A stretch of 44,697 nucleotides of DNA. It comes from Chitinophaga pinensis (lineage in GTDB: Bacteria > Bacteroidota > Bacteroidia > NS11-12g > UBA9320). The stretch is from positions 1 to 44,697 of the forward strand of contig CAMDSC010000019.1 in assembly GCA_945907065.1 (NCBI GenBank). The letters run 5' to 3'. Of this stretch, positions 1 through 7,618 are shown piece by piece. The number at the start of each line of letters is the position of its first letter. Position 1 is the stretch's first letter. The notes under the pieces were generated by a model, which was not told the origin of the DNA, did not search any database, and saw nothing but the letters and a program-made list of their open reading frames with translations. The position numbers and the translations under genes were made by a program.

Positions 1-426
1 AGACTGGTAACTCTTTTCATTAATTTCTTGCATTGTAGGATTATTTTTCAGTCTTGTTTTAATATCATTTGCTAAACAGAGTATACAAGGCTGAATAAAC
101 ATAATTCGATCCGAATATTCTTTGATGATTTTATTTTCAAAAACAAGACGACGCATGAAAATATATTCCTTATTGGGAATTCTACCAGTAACAATTTCTT
201 TGTTATCATTTGAAATTGTTTTAATATCTGTAAAGCCTGAATTATTTAAAAATTCATAGCTTTCATTTTGATTTAAATCTATCCAGTGTGGAGAAATAAC
301 AAAATTTAGGTATGATACCTCAGACTCTTGATTTATATAGAAATCTTGAGAAAATAAAGGATTTACCTTGAACAGTAAACAAATTGAAAAAATAAAGAAT
401 TTTAATTTTGTGTTGATTTTTTTCAT
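1..426 (-). CDS. Exported hypothetical protein, 3' end cut by window edge
   Basis: An open frame reads leftwards from an ATG at 426 and is still open at base 1, giving at least 142 residues. The first 27 residues form a signal peptide: Lys-rich start, hydrophobic stretch FFIFSICLLF, then a cleavage-like end at LFSQ/D. The rest is polar with a CILC motif (Cys114 and Cys117) that could bind metal or form a disulfide. I do not recognise a family. It lies on the same strand as, and downstream of, the tyrosine recombinase at 1106-2218, as does the small lipoprotein at 623-934, so it may belong to the same acquired segment. The C-terminus is unknown because the gene leaves the window. Confidence 0.7.
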   Translation of the reverse strand, partial: MKKINTKLKFFIFSICLLFKVNPLFSQDFYINQESEVSYLNFVISPHWIDLNQNESYEFLNNSGFTDIKTISNDNKEIVTGRIPNKEYIFMRRLVFENKIIKEYSDRIMFIQPCILCLANDIKTRLKNNPTMQEINEKSYQS

Positions 427-622
427 TCTAGGAACTTTTGTATTAATTTTTAAATGATTTATAGATTTTGTAAAAAAGATTATCTTTCTGATACTAACCA
501 ATAACTATAATGTTTCCCATTTGTATTTCCCTAAGAGATTTGAATCAAAAAGTTGCCTGAAAACTAAAATGCTTGGTATCCTTTCATTTCTGGTCTGCCG
601 TATTCGATTTTTGCTGTTTGAA

Positions 623-934
623 TTATCTATATCGTAAAAATTCATCTAATGATAATCGAGTATTATATTTCTCCACTTTATAAACTTTTTCATTTTTGTC
701 TATATACATAAATCCCACTACGCTTGGGTAGTGGTTTTGAGAATAATCTTCATAATAATAGACATAAATTTGATCACCATTTGAACTGTTAAGAATTCGG
801 CTTGGCGTACCAATTTTATTTAACATTTCGAATTTAGTATGACCCACTTGTTGCTTAAGCCCTAAGCATGAAGTTGCTGAAGCAATAAATAAAACAAGTA
901 TAAAAATAATAAATATTTTGATATTCTTTTTCAT
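623..934 (-). CDS. Small lipoprotein, possibly SmpA/BamE-like
   Basis: This 103-residue protein has a typical lipoprotein signal: a basic start, a hydrophobic run and the lipobox SATSC, so Cys23 would be lipidated. The mature part contains a VGHTKFEMLNKIGTPSRIL segment followed by YVYYYEDY. That pattern (a helix ending in a GTP or G.P turn, then beta-strands rich in Tyr) resembles the SmpA/OmlA fold of BamE-like lipoproteins. The similarity is by eye and weak. The gene is between the recombinase and the exported protein at the window edge, all on the minus strand, separated from each by 170-200 bases. It has no metabolic neighbours, which fits a cargo or cassette gene better than part of a pathway. 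Confidence 0.65.
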   Translation of the reverse strand: MKKNIKIFIIFILVLFIASATSCLGLKQQVGHTKFEMLNKIGTPSRILNSSNGDQIYVYYYEDYSQNHYPSVVGFMYIDKNEKVYKVEKYNTRLSLDEFLRYR

Positions 935-964
935 TTTTTTAAAATTTAGTTTGCTTACTCTGCT

Positions 965-1011
965 CGGTTTTCAGCTTTCCCCGTTTGCGGTTCGTTTTTC
1001 GAAGCTGACCG
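965..1011. repeat. Bulged inverted repeat (hairpin) beside recombinase gene
   Basis: Arms CGGT-TTT-CAGCTT (965-977) and AAGCTG-ACCG (1002-1011) pair over ten bases with a three-base TTT bulge on one side, and enclose 24 bases. A bulged stem of this type is the kind of structure recognised by some tyrosine recombinases (for example folded integron attC sites), but the integron consensus boxes are not matched. It could instead be a transcription terminator or a decayed repeat. Confidence 0.4.
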
Positions 1012-1017
1012 CTAACT

Positions 1018-1037
1018 TGTTTATACCCGATATAACA
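1018..1037. other. Candidate tyrosine-recombinase core site
   Basis: Arms TGTTTATA (1018-1025) and TATAACA (1031-1037) form an inverted repeat with one extra T, spaced by CCCGA. Short inverted arms of about seven bases around a five to eight base spacer is the usual core-site layout for tyrosine recombinases. It lies 69 bases beyond the recombinase stop codon. Assignment is inference. No second copy was found in the window. Confidence 0.35.
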
Positions 1038-1075
1038 CTTCGGTAAGCCTTCCAAATATAGGGAGATAACCGAAG
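1038..1075. repeat. Inverted repeat CTTCGGT/ACCGAAG, 24-base loop
   Basis: CTTCGGT (1038-1044) and ACCGAAG (1069-1075) are perfect inverted copies around 24 bases. The loop length equals that of the neighbouring bulged hairpin. It directly follows the core-like site and precedes the recombinase stop, so it could be a recombinase accessory site or a terminator. It lacks a U-rich tail on either strand. Confidence 0.4.
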
Positions 1076-1105
1076 GTTTGTATCGCATTACAAATGTATC
1101 TTTTT

Positions 1106-2218
1106 TCATAATAAATCAAATGGAGAGGTGATTTTTTGTAATTCCTTATTGCTTACATGGGTGTAAATTTCTGTGGTTTTACTACTGCTATGTCCAAGTA
1201 GTTCTTGTATATAACGTAAATCAGTGCCAGCCTCTAATAAGTGTGTTGCGAAGCTATGCCTCAGCCAATGTAATGTTACAGGTTTATTGATTTTGGCTTT
1301 TACTACACTTTGTTTTAAAACCAATTGCAAACTTCTTTCATCATATTTTTCCCCTAAATTTTGGCCTTCAAACAAATAATATTTTGGTTTAAATAACATA
1401 AAATAGTTTCTCAATAGAACTAATATTTTTAAGCTAAGGGGTGTTATCCTATCCTTTCTGCCCTTAGCTTGTTTAATTATTACCAGCCCTCTTTTTGAAT
1501 CAATATGTTCAGGTTTTAAATTTATTAACTCTCCACATCTCAATCCACAGCTATAAATCAAACTCAGCATAGCTTTATGCTTTATGTTCTTTGGAGCATC
1601 CAATATTGCTTTCACTTCCTCTTTGCTCAATACATTGGGCAACAGTTTTTCTCGTTTAGGCCTATGGATCAATTCCACATCCAAATTTCGGTTTTCTATT
1701 TGCCTAAAAAACAGTTTTAATGAATTGACGAACTGATTTTGGTAGGAGGATGATAGATTTTGCTTTAAAATATAGTCGGTATTAAAGTCAATAATATCTT
1801 GATTGGTTATTCCCTCTATTGGTTTTTGATAATGAAATTTCAAAAAAGTTTTTAAGGCTTCGGTATACGTATTAATAGTGCTTGGACTATACCGTTTGGA
1901 TTGCATCCATTTTATATAACTTTCAATTTTGGGCTTGGCAATGGTATTTATGTATTCATTTTTTGTGGCTTTGTCTTTTTCTGCATTCAATTGTGCCTTT
2001 AGTTGTTGGGCATCGATAACGCATAAAGGTGATAGCAATTTTTTTATTTCATGCAGTACCTCTATGCTATATGGTACATACCACGATTTTAAAGTTTGGC
2101 TCCACTTGCTAGTTTTGATAAGTTTTATAGCTTTAGTTAGCACAGTGTCGGCAGGGCTTTTTATAATTACAACCTGCTGCTGCCGGTGCAGGGATAAAGA
2201 AAGCTGGATAGTATGCAC
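1106..2218 (-). CDS. XerC/D-type tyrosine recombinase (integrase)
   Basis: Site-specific DNA recombinase of the phage-integrase family. From a GTG at 2218 it has 370 residues: an N-terminal segment with a WS.TLKSWYVP motif found in many Bacteroidota integrases, a SAM-like core-binding domain (about 97-190), then the catalytic domain. All catalytic residues are visible: R227 (GLRCGEL), K252 (KGRKDR), H317 and R320 (HWLRHSFAT), H343 (LLGH) and nucleophile Y352 (EIYTHVS). It ends SPFDLL, similar to the SPLD tail of integron integrases, but the extra IntI domain before HxxR is absent. The frame stays open upstream to 2371, but that extension is a low-complexity F/K/L-rich stretch, so I reject it. 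No tRNA or other known target is adjacent. The orphan genes to the left suggest a role in acquiring or rearranging them. Confidence 0.88.
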   Translation of the reverse strand: MHTIQLSLSLHRQQQVVIIKSPADTVLTKAIKLIKTSKWSQTLKSWYVPYSIEVLHEIKKLLSPLCVIDAQQLKAQLNAEKDKATKNEYINTIAKPKIESYIKWMQSKRYSPSTINTYTEALKTFLKFHYQKPIEGITNQDIIDFNTDYILKQNLSSSYQNQFVNSLKLFFRQIENRNLDVELIHRPKREKLLPNVLSKEEVKAILDAPKNIKHKAMLSLIYSCGLRCGELINLKPEHIDSKRGLVIIKQAKGRKDRITPLSLKILVLLRNYFMLFKPKYYLFEGQNLGEKYDERSLQLVLKQSVVKAKINKPVTLHWLRHSFATHLLEAGTDLRYIQELLGHSSSKTTEIYTHVSNKELQKITSPFDLL

Positions 2219-2222
2219 CTTA

Positions 2223-2230
2223 CAAACGTA
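2223..2230 (-). promoter_or_regulatory. Putative promoter -7 box of the recombinase gene
   Basis: The minus strand reads TACGTTTG, an exact match to the Bacteroidota -7 element TAnnTTTG, only four bases before the GTG start at 2218. If used, the transcript would be leaderless or nearly so. No good -33 TTTG was found at the usual distance. Confidence 0.4.
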
Positions 2231-2431
2231 ATTTTTTTTTGATACATAAATTTTGTGAAGGAAGAATTTTTTAAAAAAGATTGAATAACGAAAGAAGATA
2301 TTAAAAAGTTGGGTAGTATTTAGCGGCTTAGGTAAAAAAAATAACAAACTTATTTGAAATAAAAACCCCAATATTGCGTTTTTTATTTAAAAAAACTGTT
2401 AATTGCATCTCCTTTTATAAAAATTAGAAAA

Positions 2432-3334
2432 ATGATTATCCGTAAGGTTATATTTATTACAGCATTATTTATTGCAGCATATAGCGCTGAGGCACAACGC
2501 TGGATGCGCGAAAGTTCTCTTGATTTTGGGTTAATGGTAGGAGGAAGTAACTACACCGGAGAACTTACCAATTACAAATTTTTTGAGCCTAAGAGTACTC
2601 ATTTTGCGGCTGGACTTCTTACCCGCTATAATGTTGGGCAACGACTTACTTTTAAGTTAGCTGCTACCCGAGGCAGCATTAGTGGCGATGATCAATGGTA
2701 TTCGGATATTGAAGAAAATCGATTGCGTAATTTGCATTTCAAAAGTATACTTTGGGATTTTTCTGGTGGGGTAGATGTTAACCTTCGTATGATTGACCGA
2801 GGAAAACAAAGGGGATTTGTACCTTATTTTACCACAGGTATTTCTGTTTTTAAATTCAATCCTCAAGCCCAATTTTTTTATGATGTTAATAGTCCTCACA
2901 ATACCGGTGTCAATGGATACCAAAATTTGACTGGCCGCGATGGAGAATGGGTTAATTTGCAAGCACTAAGTACTGAAGGTCAGCAAACGGCTCAATACAA
3001 TGACTTGAAACGCTACAGTCTTACTCAATTGGCAGTGCCGGTTGGGTTAGGTTTAAAATGTTATATGAACAAACACTGGATTGTAGCCTTAGAATATACC
3101 GTAAGAAAAACATTCACCGACTATTTGGATGATGTAAGCGGAAAATATGCCGAGCCTTTTTATATTGAAAGTCAGTATGGGCCAATAGCATCTGCCATGG
3201 CTGATCCATCTAGCCCCTTGCATGAACCCGGAACACTAAGAGGAAATCCTAAAAACAAAGATTGGTATTCAATATTTGGACTTAGCCTTAGTTACCGATT
3301 GGTTGCTAATAAGGTAAAGTGCTTCCAGTTTTAA
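2432..3334 (+). CDS. DUF6089 family outer-membrane protein (copy 1)
   Basis: This 300-residue protein has a signal peptide ending AYSAEAQ/R and a body of alternating short strands (GLMVGGSNYTGEL, FAAGLLTRYN, WDFSGGVDVN, PYFTTGISVFKF) typical of a small outer-membrane beta-barrel. The gene-specific blocks SNYTGEL, RNLHFKS, YVPF-like TTGISVF, FNPQA and RKTFTDYLDDVSG are those of the DUF6089 family, which in Bacteroidota commonly sits upstream of uppS and bamA as here. Its exact function is not known. It is 98 bases upstream of a paralogue and diverges from the recombinase. It carries an insert (FYDVNSPHNTGVNGYQ) that the second copy lacks. Confidence 0.85.
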   Translation: MIIRKVIFITALFIAAYSAEAQRWMRESSLDFGLMVGGSNYTGELTNYKFFEPKSTHFAAGLLTRYNVGQRLTFKLAATRGSISGDDQWYSDIEENRLRNLHFKSILWDFSGGVDVNLRMIDRGKQRGFVPYFTTGISVFKFNPQAQFFYDVNSPHNTGVNGYQNLTGRDGEWVNLQALSTEGQQTAQYNDLKRYSLTQLAVPVGLGLKCYMNKHWIVALEYTVRKTFTDYLDDVSGKYAEPFYIESQYGPIASAMADPSSPLHEPGTLRGNPKNKDWYSIFGLSLSYRLVANKVKCFQF

Positions 3335-3368
3335 TAAATTACACCTTTTCAAACCGCAATTTTTTTAA

Positions 3369-3376
3369 TACTTTTG
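3369..3376 (+). promoter_or_regulatory. Promoter -7 box before second DUF6089 gene
   Basis: TACTTTTG matches TAnnTTTG and is followed by CCG, the usual look of a Bacteroidota start region. It is 57 bases before the ATG at 3433, so the second DUF6089 gene, uppS and bamA can be transcribed apart from copy 1. Confidence 0.6.
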
Positions 3377-3381
3377 CCGTT

Positions 3382-3397
3382 TTACACCAAGGTGTAA
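3382..3397. promoter_or_regulatory. Palindrome at predicted transcript start (operator candidate)
   Basis: TTACACC-AA-GGTGTAA is an inverted repeat with perfect seven-base arms and a two-base spacer. It begins six bases after the -7 box, covering the expected transcription start. The spacer is too short for a stable RNA loop, so a dimeric repressor site is more plausible than a leader hairpin. No regulator is identifiable here. Confidence 0.45.
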
Positions 3398-3432
3398 CTA
3401 TGAGTTATATAACATCGTATATACTATAAATC

Positions 3433-4272
3433 ATGCCGAAAAGCATTTTAAAATCACTTCTCTTTTTAGCAGTATTTCTTACCGCAAATTTTTCATTTTC
3501 ACAAAAATGGGAAGTTGGAGGAATGCTAGGTGCATCTAATTATAATGGAGATTTGGCTCGCGAAATTGTTTTAAAAGAAAGTCATTTGGCAGGCGGAGCA
3601 TTTTTTCGCTATAACTTGGGTAAATATTTTTCATTAAAACCAACAATTCAGGTAGGTACAATAAGCGCAAGTGATAAAAATTTTAAGGAAAATAAATATC
3701 GAAATTTAAGTTTTAAATCAAATATAGCTGAAGTGGCTGCCATGATGGAATATAATTTTAAACCATTTGGGGCTCAGGTAAGAACAGAAAGTTTCACTCC
3801 TTATATTGAATTAGGGGTGGCCTTGTTTCATTTTAATCCAAAAGTTAAATATAATGGCGATTGGTTTGAATTGCATGCCATGCATACCGAAGGACAAAGT
3901 GCCAAGCAAATGTATAAACTAAACCAAGTTTCAATTCCCTTTGGAATGGGGTTAAAATGGTCGGTTAATAATAATCTTAGCGTAGGTTTTGAATTTGTAT
4001 ATCGCAAAACATTTACTGATTATTTGGATGATGTAAGTAAAACCTATCCCGATTTGCCCGAACAAGCAAAAAAATATGGTTCATTAAGTGCCTCACTTTC
4101 TGATCGCTCTGCCGAGGTAACCGCTGATGGCAAGCCTTTAAGTACTGTTGGAGATATGCGCGGCGATCCTGGACTTAAGGACTGGTATGTGTTTTCAATG
4201 TTTTCCTTTGCTTATCGCTTTACACCAATAATTTGCTGGCCTAATAAGCCATCTACTGTATGGGATTATTAG
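3433..4272 (+). CDS. DUF6089 family outer-membrane protein (copy 2)
   Basis: A 279-residue paralogue of the preceding gene. It has a signal peptide ending NFSFSQ/K, then GGMLGASNYNGDLA, NKYRNLSFKS, PYIELGVALFHFNP, EFVYRKTFTDYLDDVS and DWYVFSMFSFAYRF, each alignable to copy 1. It is predicted to be an outer-membrane beta-barrel. Its last 13 bases overlap uppS, and uppS overlaps bamA, so the three are almost certainly one transcript, tying the protein to envelope assembly. Its molecular role is unknown. The two copies differ mainly in the middle, where copy 1 has a longer loop, and in the C-terminal tail, which here ends IICWPNKPSTVWDY. Confidence 0.87.
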   Translation: MPKSILKSLLFLAVFLTANFSFSQKWEVGGMLGASNYNGDLAREIVLKESHLAGGAFFRYNLGKYFSLKPTIQVGTISASDKNFKENKYRNLSFKSNIAEVAAMMEYNFKPFGAQVRTESFTPYIELGVALFHFNPKVKYNGDWFELHAMHTEGQSAKQMYKLNQVSIPFGMGLKWSVNNNLSVGFEFVYRKTFTDYLDDVSKTYPDLPEQAKKYGSLSASLSDRSAEVTADGKPLSTVGDMRGDPGLKDWYVFSMFSFAYRFTPIICWPNKPSTVWDY

Positions 4273-5003
4273 AAAAGATTGATAAAAAAAACGTGCCGAA
4301 TCATATTGCCATAATCATGGATGGCAATGGAAGATGGGCTAAGAAAAAGGGATTAATGCGGGTATTTGGACACGAAAATGGGGTGAAAGCCGTTCGTGAA
4401 GCCTGTGAAAGTTGTGCTGAATTAGGAGTATCTTATCTTACCTTGTATGCTTTTAGTACCGAAAACTGGAACCGACCACAAGCAGAGGTAAACGCCTTAA
4501 TGACGCTTTTAGTAAAAACAATTAAGGCTGAAACACCCACGTTATTAAAAAATAATATGAGCCTTCAAGCTATAGGTGATTTATCTCAATTACCAAAAAA
4601 TTGCTTGGAAGAACTTAACGAAGCTATTGATAATACAAAACATAACACCGGAACTACCTTAATACTTGCATTGAGTTATAGTGCAAAGTGGGATATTGTA
4701 AATTCAGTAAAAAAAATAGCACAAAGCGTAAAATCTGGTGAAATAGATATTGAAGATATTAATGAAAACCTTATCACAAAATCATTAACCACTGAACCAT
4801 TTCCTCATCCCGAACTATTAATAAGAACGAGTGGTGAATATCGGTTGAGTAATTTTTTACTTTGGGAATTGGCCTATAGCGAATTTTATTTTACCGATGT
4901 ATTATGGCCTGATTTTAGAAGAGAGCATTTGTACAATGCCATATTAGATTATCAAAACAGAGAACGAAGATTTGGAAAAACCAGTGAACAAATTTCAGCT
5001 TAA
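4260..5003 (+). CDS. uppS: Isoprenyl transferase (undecaprenyl diphosphate synthase)
   Basis: Cytosolic cis-prenyltransferase making undecaprenyl diphosphate, the lipid carrier for peptidoglycan and other wall polymers, from farnesyl diphosphate and isopentenyl diphosphate. At 247 residues it has normal length. Family motifs are in order: IAIIMDGNGRWA with catalytic Asp21, FGHENG, LTLYAFSTENW, PELLIRTSGEYRLSNFLLWE and YSEFYFTDVLWPDF. The usual E-Q/N-R in the RTSGE block reads EYR here. It starts at an ATG inside the end of the DUF6089 gene and overlaps bamA by 32 bases if bamA uses its first ATG. The coupling suggests coordinated synthesis of the wall-lipid carrier and the outer-membrane assembly machine. 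Confidence 0.96.
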   Translation: MGLLEKIDKKNVPNHIAIIMDGNGRWAKKKGLMRVFGHENGVKAVREACESCAELGVSYLTLYAFSTENWNRPQAEVNALMTLLVKTIKAETPTLLKNNMSLQAIGDLSQLPKNCLEELNEAIDNTKHNTGTTLILALSYSAKWDIVNSVKKIAQSVKSGEIDIEDINENLITKSLTTEPFPHPELLIRTSGEYRLSNFLLWELAYSEFYFTDVLWPDFRREHLYNAILDYQNRERRFGKTSEQISA

Positions 5004-7551
5004 CAAAACACTTACCAGCAAATTGAAACGAATACTATTTATTGTTACAGCTGTTTTTTTCTTTTCTTTTAAATCAATAGCGCAGGTTACCGATACTACC
5101 ATAGTTAATCTAAATTACCTATCCCCCAACAAATATACCATCGACAAAATTACTGTAACAGGAACTCTGTTTATGGATAAAAATATTCTGATATTAATCT
5201 CAGGATTGTCAAGAGATCAGGTTATAAGTGTTCCCGGAGATGAATTAAGAAAGGCCGTTGAAGTATTGTGGAAACAAGGATTGTTTTCAGATGTTAAGAT
5301 TTATTGCACAGGCATTAATGAAAACAAAATTAATTTGGATATTCAATTAGTTGAACGGCCTCGTTTATCAAAGTATGGAATTAAAGGATTATCCAAAGCT
5401 GAAACTAAAAATATCAAAGAAGAATTAGATCTTGAGTCAGGACAAATAATCACTGAAAATCTGACTACCAAATCACTTAATAAAATTAAAGCCTATTTTT
5501 ATAAAAAAGGATATTTTAATACAGCAGTTACTATTAAAACTGAACCCGATCCTGACCCTAAAAAGAGTGGGCAGCTTATAATGAGAATTTTGGTAAACAA
5601 AGGTCAACGAGTAAAAGTGTATAACATAAGCATTGAAGGCAATAACAAGGTTAGCGACCGCAAACTGTTAGCCTCAATGAAAAAACCGAAGCGTAAGAAA
5701 AACAAACTAAATATTTTTGCATCTTCCAAGTTTATTGAAGAAACATATGAAGAGGAGAAGCCGAAAATACTTGAAAAATATGCAAGTATGGGCTATCGTG
5801 ATGCACAAATAGAAAAAGATTCAATTTATAAAATAAGTTCTAATCTGTTAAATATAGTAATAAAGGTGAAAGAAGGTAAACAGTATTATTTTAGAAATAT
5901 TGAATTCATAGGCAATACAAAATACCCTAATACCGATTTAGCTAAAATTTTAGGAATTAAAAAAGGCGAAATATTTAACCAATCTAAATTAGAAAGTAGA
6001 TTATTTATGAACCCTTCCGGGTATGATATTTCAAGTTTGTACATGGATGACGGCTACCTGTTTTTTAATGTAAATCCGGTAGAAGTAAATGTAGAAAATG
6101 ATTCAATAGATTTAGAGATTAGAATTTATGAAGGCAAGCAGGCTACAATAAATAAAGTAATAGTTACAGGGAATGACAAAACCAGTGACCATGTAATTTT
6201 ACGTCAACTTAGAACAGTGCCCGGTGATAAATTTAGCAGAGCTAATATTCAAAGATCCATTCGCGAATTATCGCAGCTTAATTATTTTAACCCTGAAAAA
6301 CTTGGAGTCAATCCAATACCAAATCCACAAAACGGAACAGTAGATATTGAATACAAAGTGGTAGAAAAACCTTCCGACCAAATAGAAGCTTCAGGCGGAT
6401 GGGGTGGTCAAGGAGGATTTATTGGAACAATAGGACTTAGTCTTAATAATTTTTCAAGCAAACGAATGTTTACCAAAGGCGCCTGGGATCCATTGCCAGC
6501 TGGCGATGGCCAAAGGGTTTCTCTGAGAGTTCAAAGCAATGGGCCGGGTTATCGCACCTATAATTTTTCATTTAGCGAACCTTGGTTGGGAGGTAAAAAA
6601 CCTAATTCATTTACCTTTAGTATTTATCATTCAGTGCAAACAAATATTCAAATAAATGGATTTATTAAAAATAAGAATGATGCAGCATACCAATATCTTA
6701 GAACAACAGGAGTAACTCTTTCCTTGGGCAAATTTTTAAAATGGCCAGATGATTATTTTACAATAAGTAATAGTTTAAACTACCAGCATTATAAATTTAA
6801 AGATAATGGCTTTTTTGGTTTTAGCGGAACCACCGGGTTAGGGTTTTCGCAAGGAAATGCAAATAATGTGAATTTTCAAAATGTAATTTCACGAAGTTCA
6901 GTAGATGTTCCAATATTTCCAACTGAAGGTTCTACTTTTACTCTTACATCTCAATTTACACCGCCGTATTCATTGTTTAGGCCAAATACGAACTATAAAA
7001 CATTATCAGCAGTAGATAAATATAGATGGCTAGAGTATTACAAATGGAAGGTAGAGGCTATTTGGTTTCATAAAATCGTTGGAAAATTAGTATTGGCATC
7101 CTCCTTTAAATTTGGATTTTTAAACTATTACAATAAAGATATTGGTTACTCACCATTTGAACGCTTTAAGTTAGGAGGTACCGGCTTGGTAGGTTGGAAT
7201 TTATATGGTTCAGAGGTTATTTCTCAAAGAGGATATGATCAATATACAAAAGGAAGCGGAGCCGTAAATTTCAATAAATACACTTTGGAATTGCGCTATC
7301 CTATTAGTACTAATCCTTCGGCAACAGTATACGTTCATTCATTTTTGGAAGGTGGCAATGCCTTTTATACAATGAAAGAGTATAATCCTTTCAAGCTATA
7401 CAGAACGGCAGGAGTAGGAGTTCGTTTTTTCCTTCCAATGTTTGGATTACTGGGGCTGGATTGTGGATGGCGATTTGATGATGCTCCGCTCAATCAACCG
7501 GTCTCTCAAAAGAAATTTCTATTTCAGTTTTTCTTAGGGCCACAATTCTAA
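4972..7551 (+). CDS. bamA: Outer membrane protein assembly factor BamA (Omp85)
   Basis: Outer-membrane insertase for beta-barrel proteins. N-terminal signal sequence (FIVTAVFFFSFKSIAQ), then about five POTRA repeats, recognisable by openings such as YTIDKITVTGTLFMDKN, YNISIEGNNKV, YYFRNIEFIGNTKY and INKVIVTGNDKTSDHVI. The C-terminal half is a 16-strand barrel with the FKLGGTGLVGWN and KYTLELRYPIS segments and the barrel-end Phe (FFLGPQF). The 859-residue length counts from the ATG at 4972. That start leaves a long polar leader, so a TTG at 5023 giving a standard signal peptide (LKRILFIVTAVFF) is a serious alternative. It follows uppS as usual in Bacteroidota and ends at a shared terminator with the convergent gene. 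Confidence 0.95.
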   Translation: MEKPVNKFQLNKTLTSKLKRILFIVTAVFFFSFKSIAQVTDTTIVNLNYLSPNKYTIDKITVTGTLFMDKNILILISGLSRDQVISVPGDELRKAVEVLWKQGLFSDVKIYCTGINENKINLDIQLVERPRLSKYGIKGLSKAETKNIKEELDLESGQIITENLTTKSLNKIKAYFYKKGYFNTAVTIKTEPDPDPKKSGQLIMRILVNKGQRVKVYNISIEGNNKVSDRKLLASMKKPKRKKNKLNIFASSKFIEETYEEEKPKILEKYASMGYRDAQIEKDSIYKISSNLLNIVIKVKEGKQYYFRNIEFIGNTKYPNTDLAKILGIKKGEIFNQSKLESRLFMNPSGYDISSLYMDDGYLFFNVNPVEVNVENDSIDLEIRIYEGKQATINKVIVTGNDKTSDHVILRQLRTVPGDKFSRANIQRSIRELSQLNYFNPEKLGVNPIPNPQNGTVDIEYKVVEKPSDQIEASGGWGGQGGFIGTIGLSLNNFSSKRMFTKGAWDPLPAGDGQRVSLRVQSNGPGYRTYNFSFSEPWLGGKKPNSFTFSIYHSVQTNIQINGFIKNKNDAAYQYLRTTGVTLSLGKFLKWPDDYFTISNSLNYQHYKFKDNGFFGFSGTTGLGFSQGNANNVNFQNVISRSSVDVPIFPTEGSTFTLTSQFTPPYSLFRPNTNYKTLSAVDKYRWLEYYKWKVEAIWFHKIVGKLVLASSFKFGFLNYYNKDIGYSPFERFKLGGTGLVGWNLYGSEVISQRGYDQYTKGSGAVNFNKYTLELRYPISTNPSATVYVHSFLEGGNAFYTMKEYNPFKLYRTAGVGVRFFLPMFGLLGLDCGWRFDDAPLNQPVSQKKFLFQFFLGPQF

Positions 7552-7569
7552 ATTATTATGCAAAAAAAA

Positions 7570-7598
7570 GGGGATAATAATTTAGAATTATTACCCCC
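7570..7598. terminator. Bidirectional terminator between bamA and acyl-CoA dehydrogenase
   Basis: GGGGATAATAATT (7570-7582) pairs with AATTATTACCCC (7586-7597) with one A-C mismatch around a TAG loop. Read on the minus strand the stem is followed by eight T residues (complement of 7562-7569), so it is a classical intrinsic terminator for the dehydrogenase gene and can also serve bamA. Confidence 0.8.
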
Positions 7599-7618
7599 TA
7601 AAATCATTTAAAGTATTT

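Noticed and set aside
1106-2218. Classifying the recombinase as an integron integrase (IntI)
   Set aside because: The C-terminal SPFDLL resembles IntI, but the IntI-specific extra domain before HxxR is missing and attC consensus boxes are not found in the flanking DNA. It is kept as XerC/D-like.
2219-2371. N-terminal extension of the recombinase from an ATG at 2371
   Set aside because: The added 51 residues are F/K/L/N-rich with no family resemblance, and a promoter box lies inside the region.
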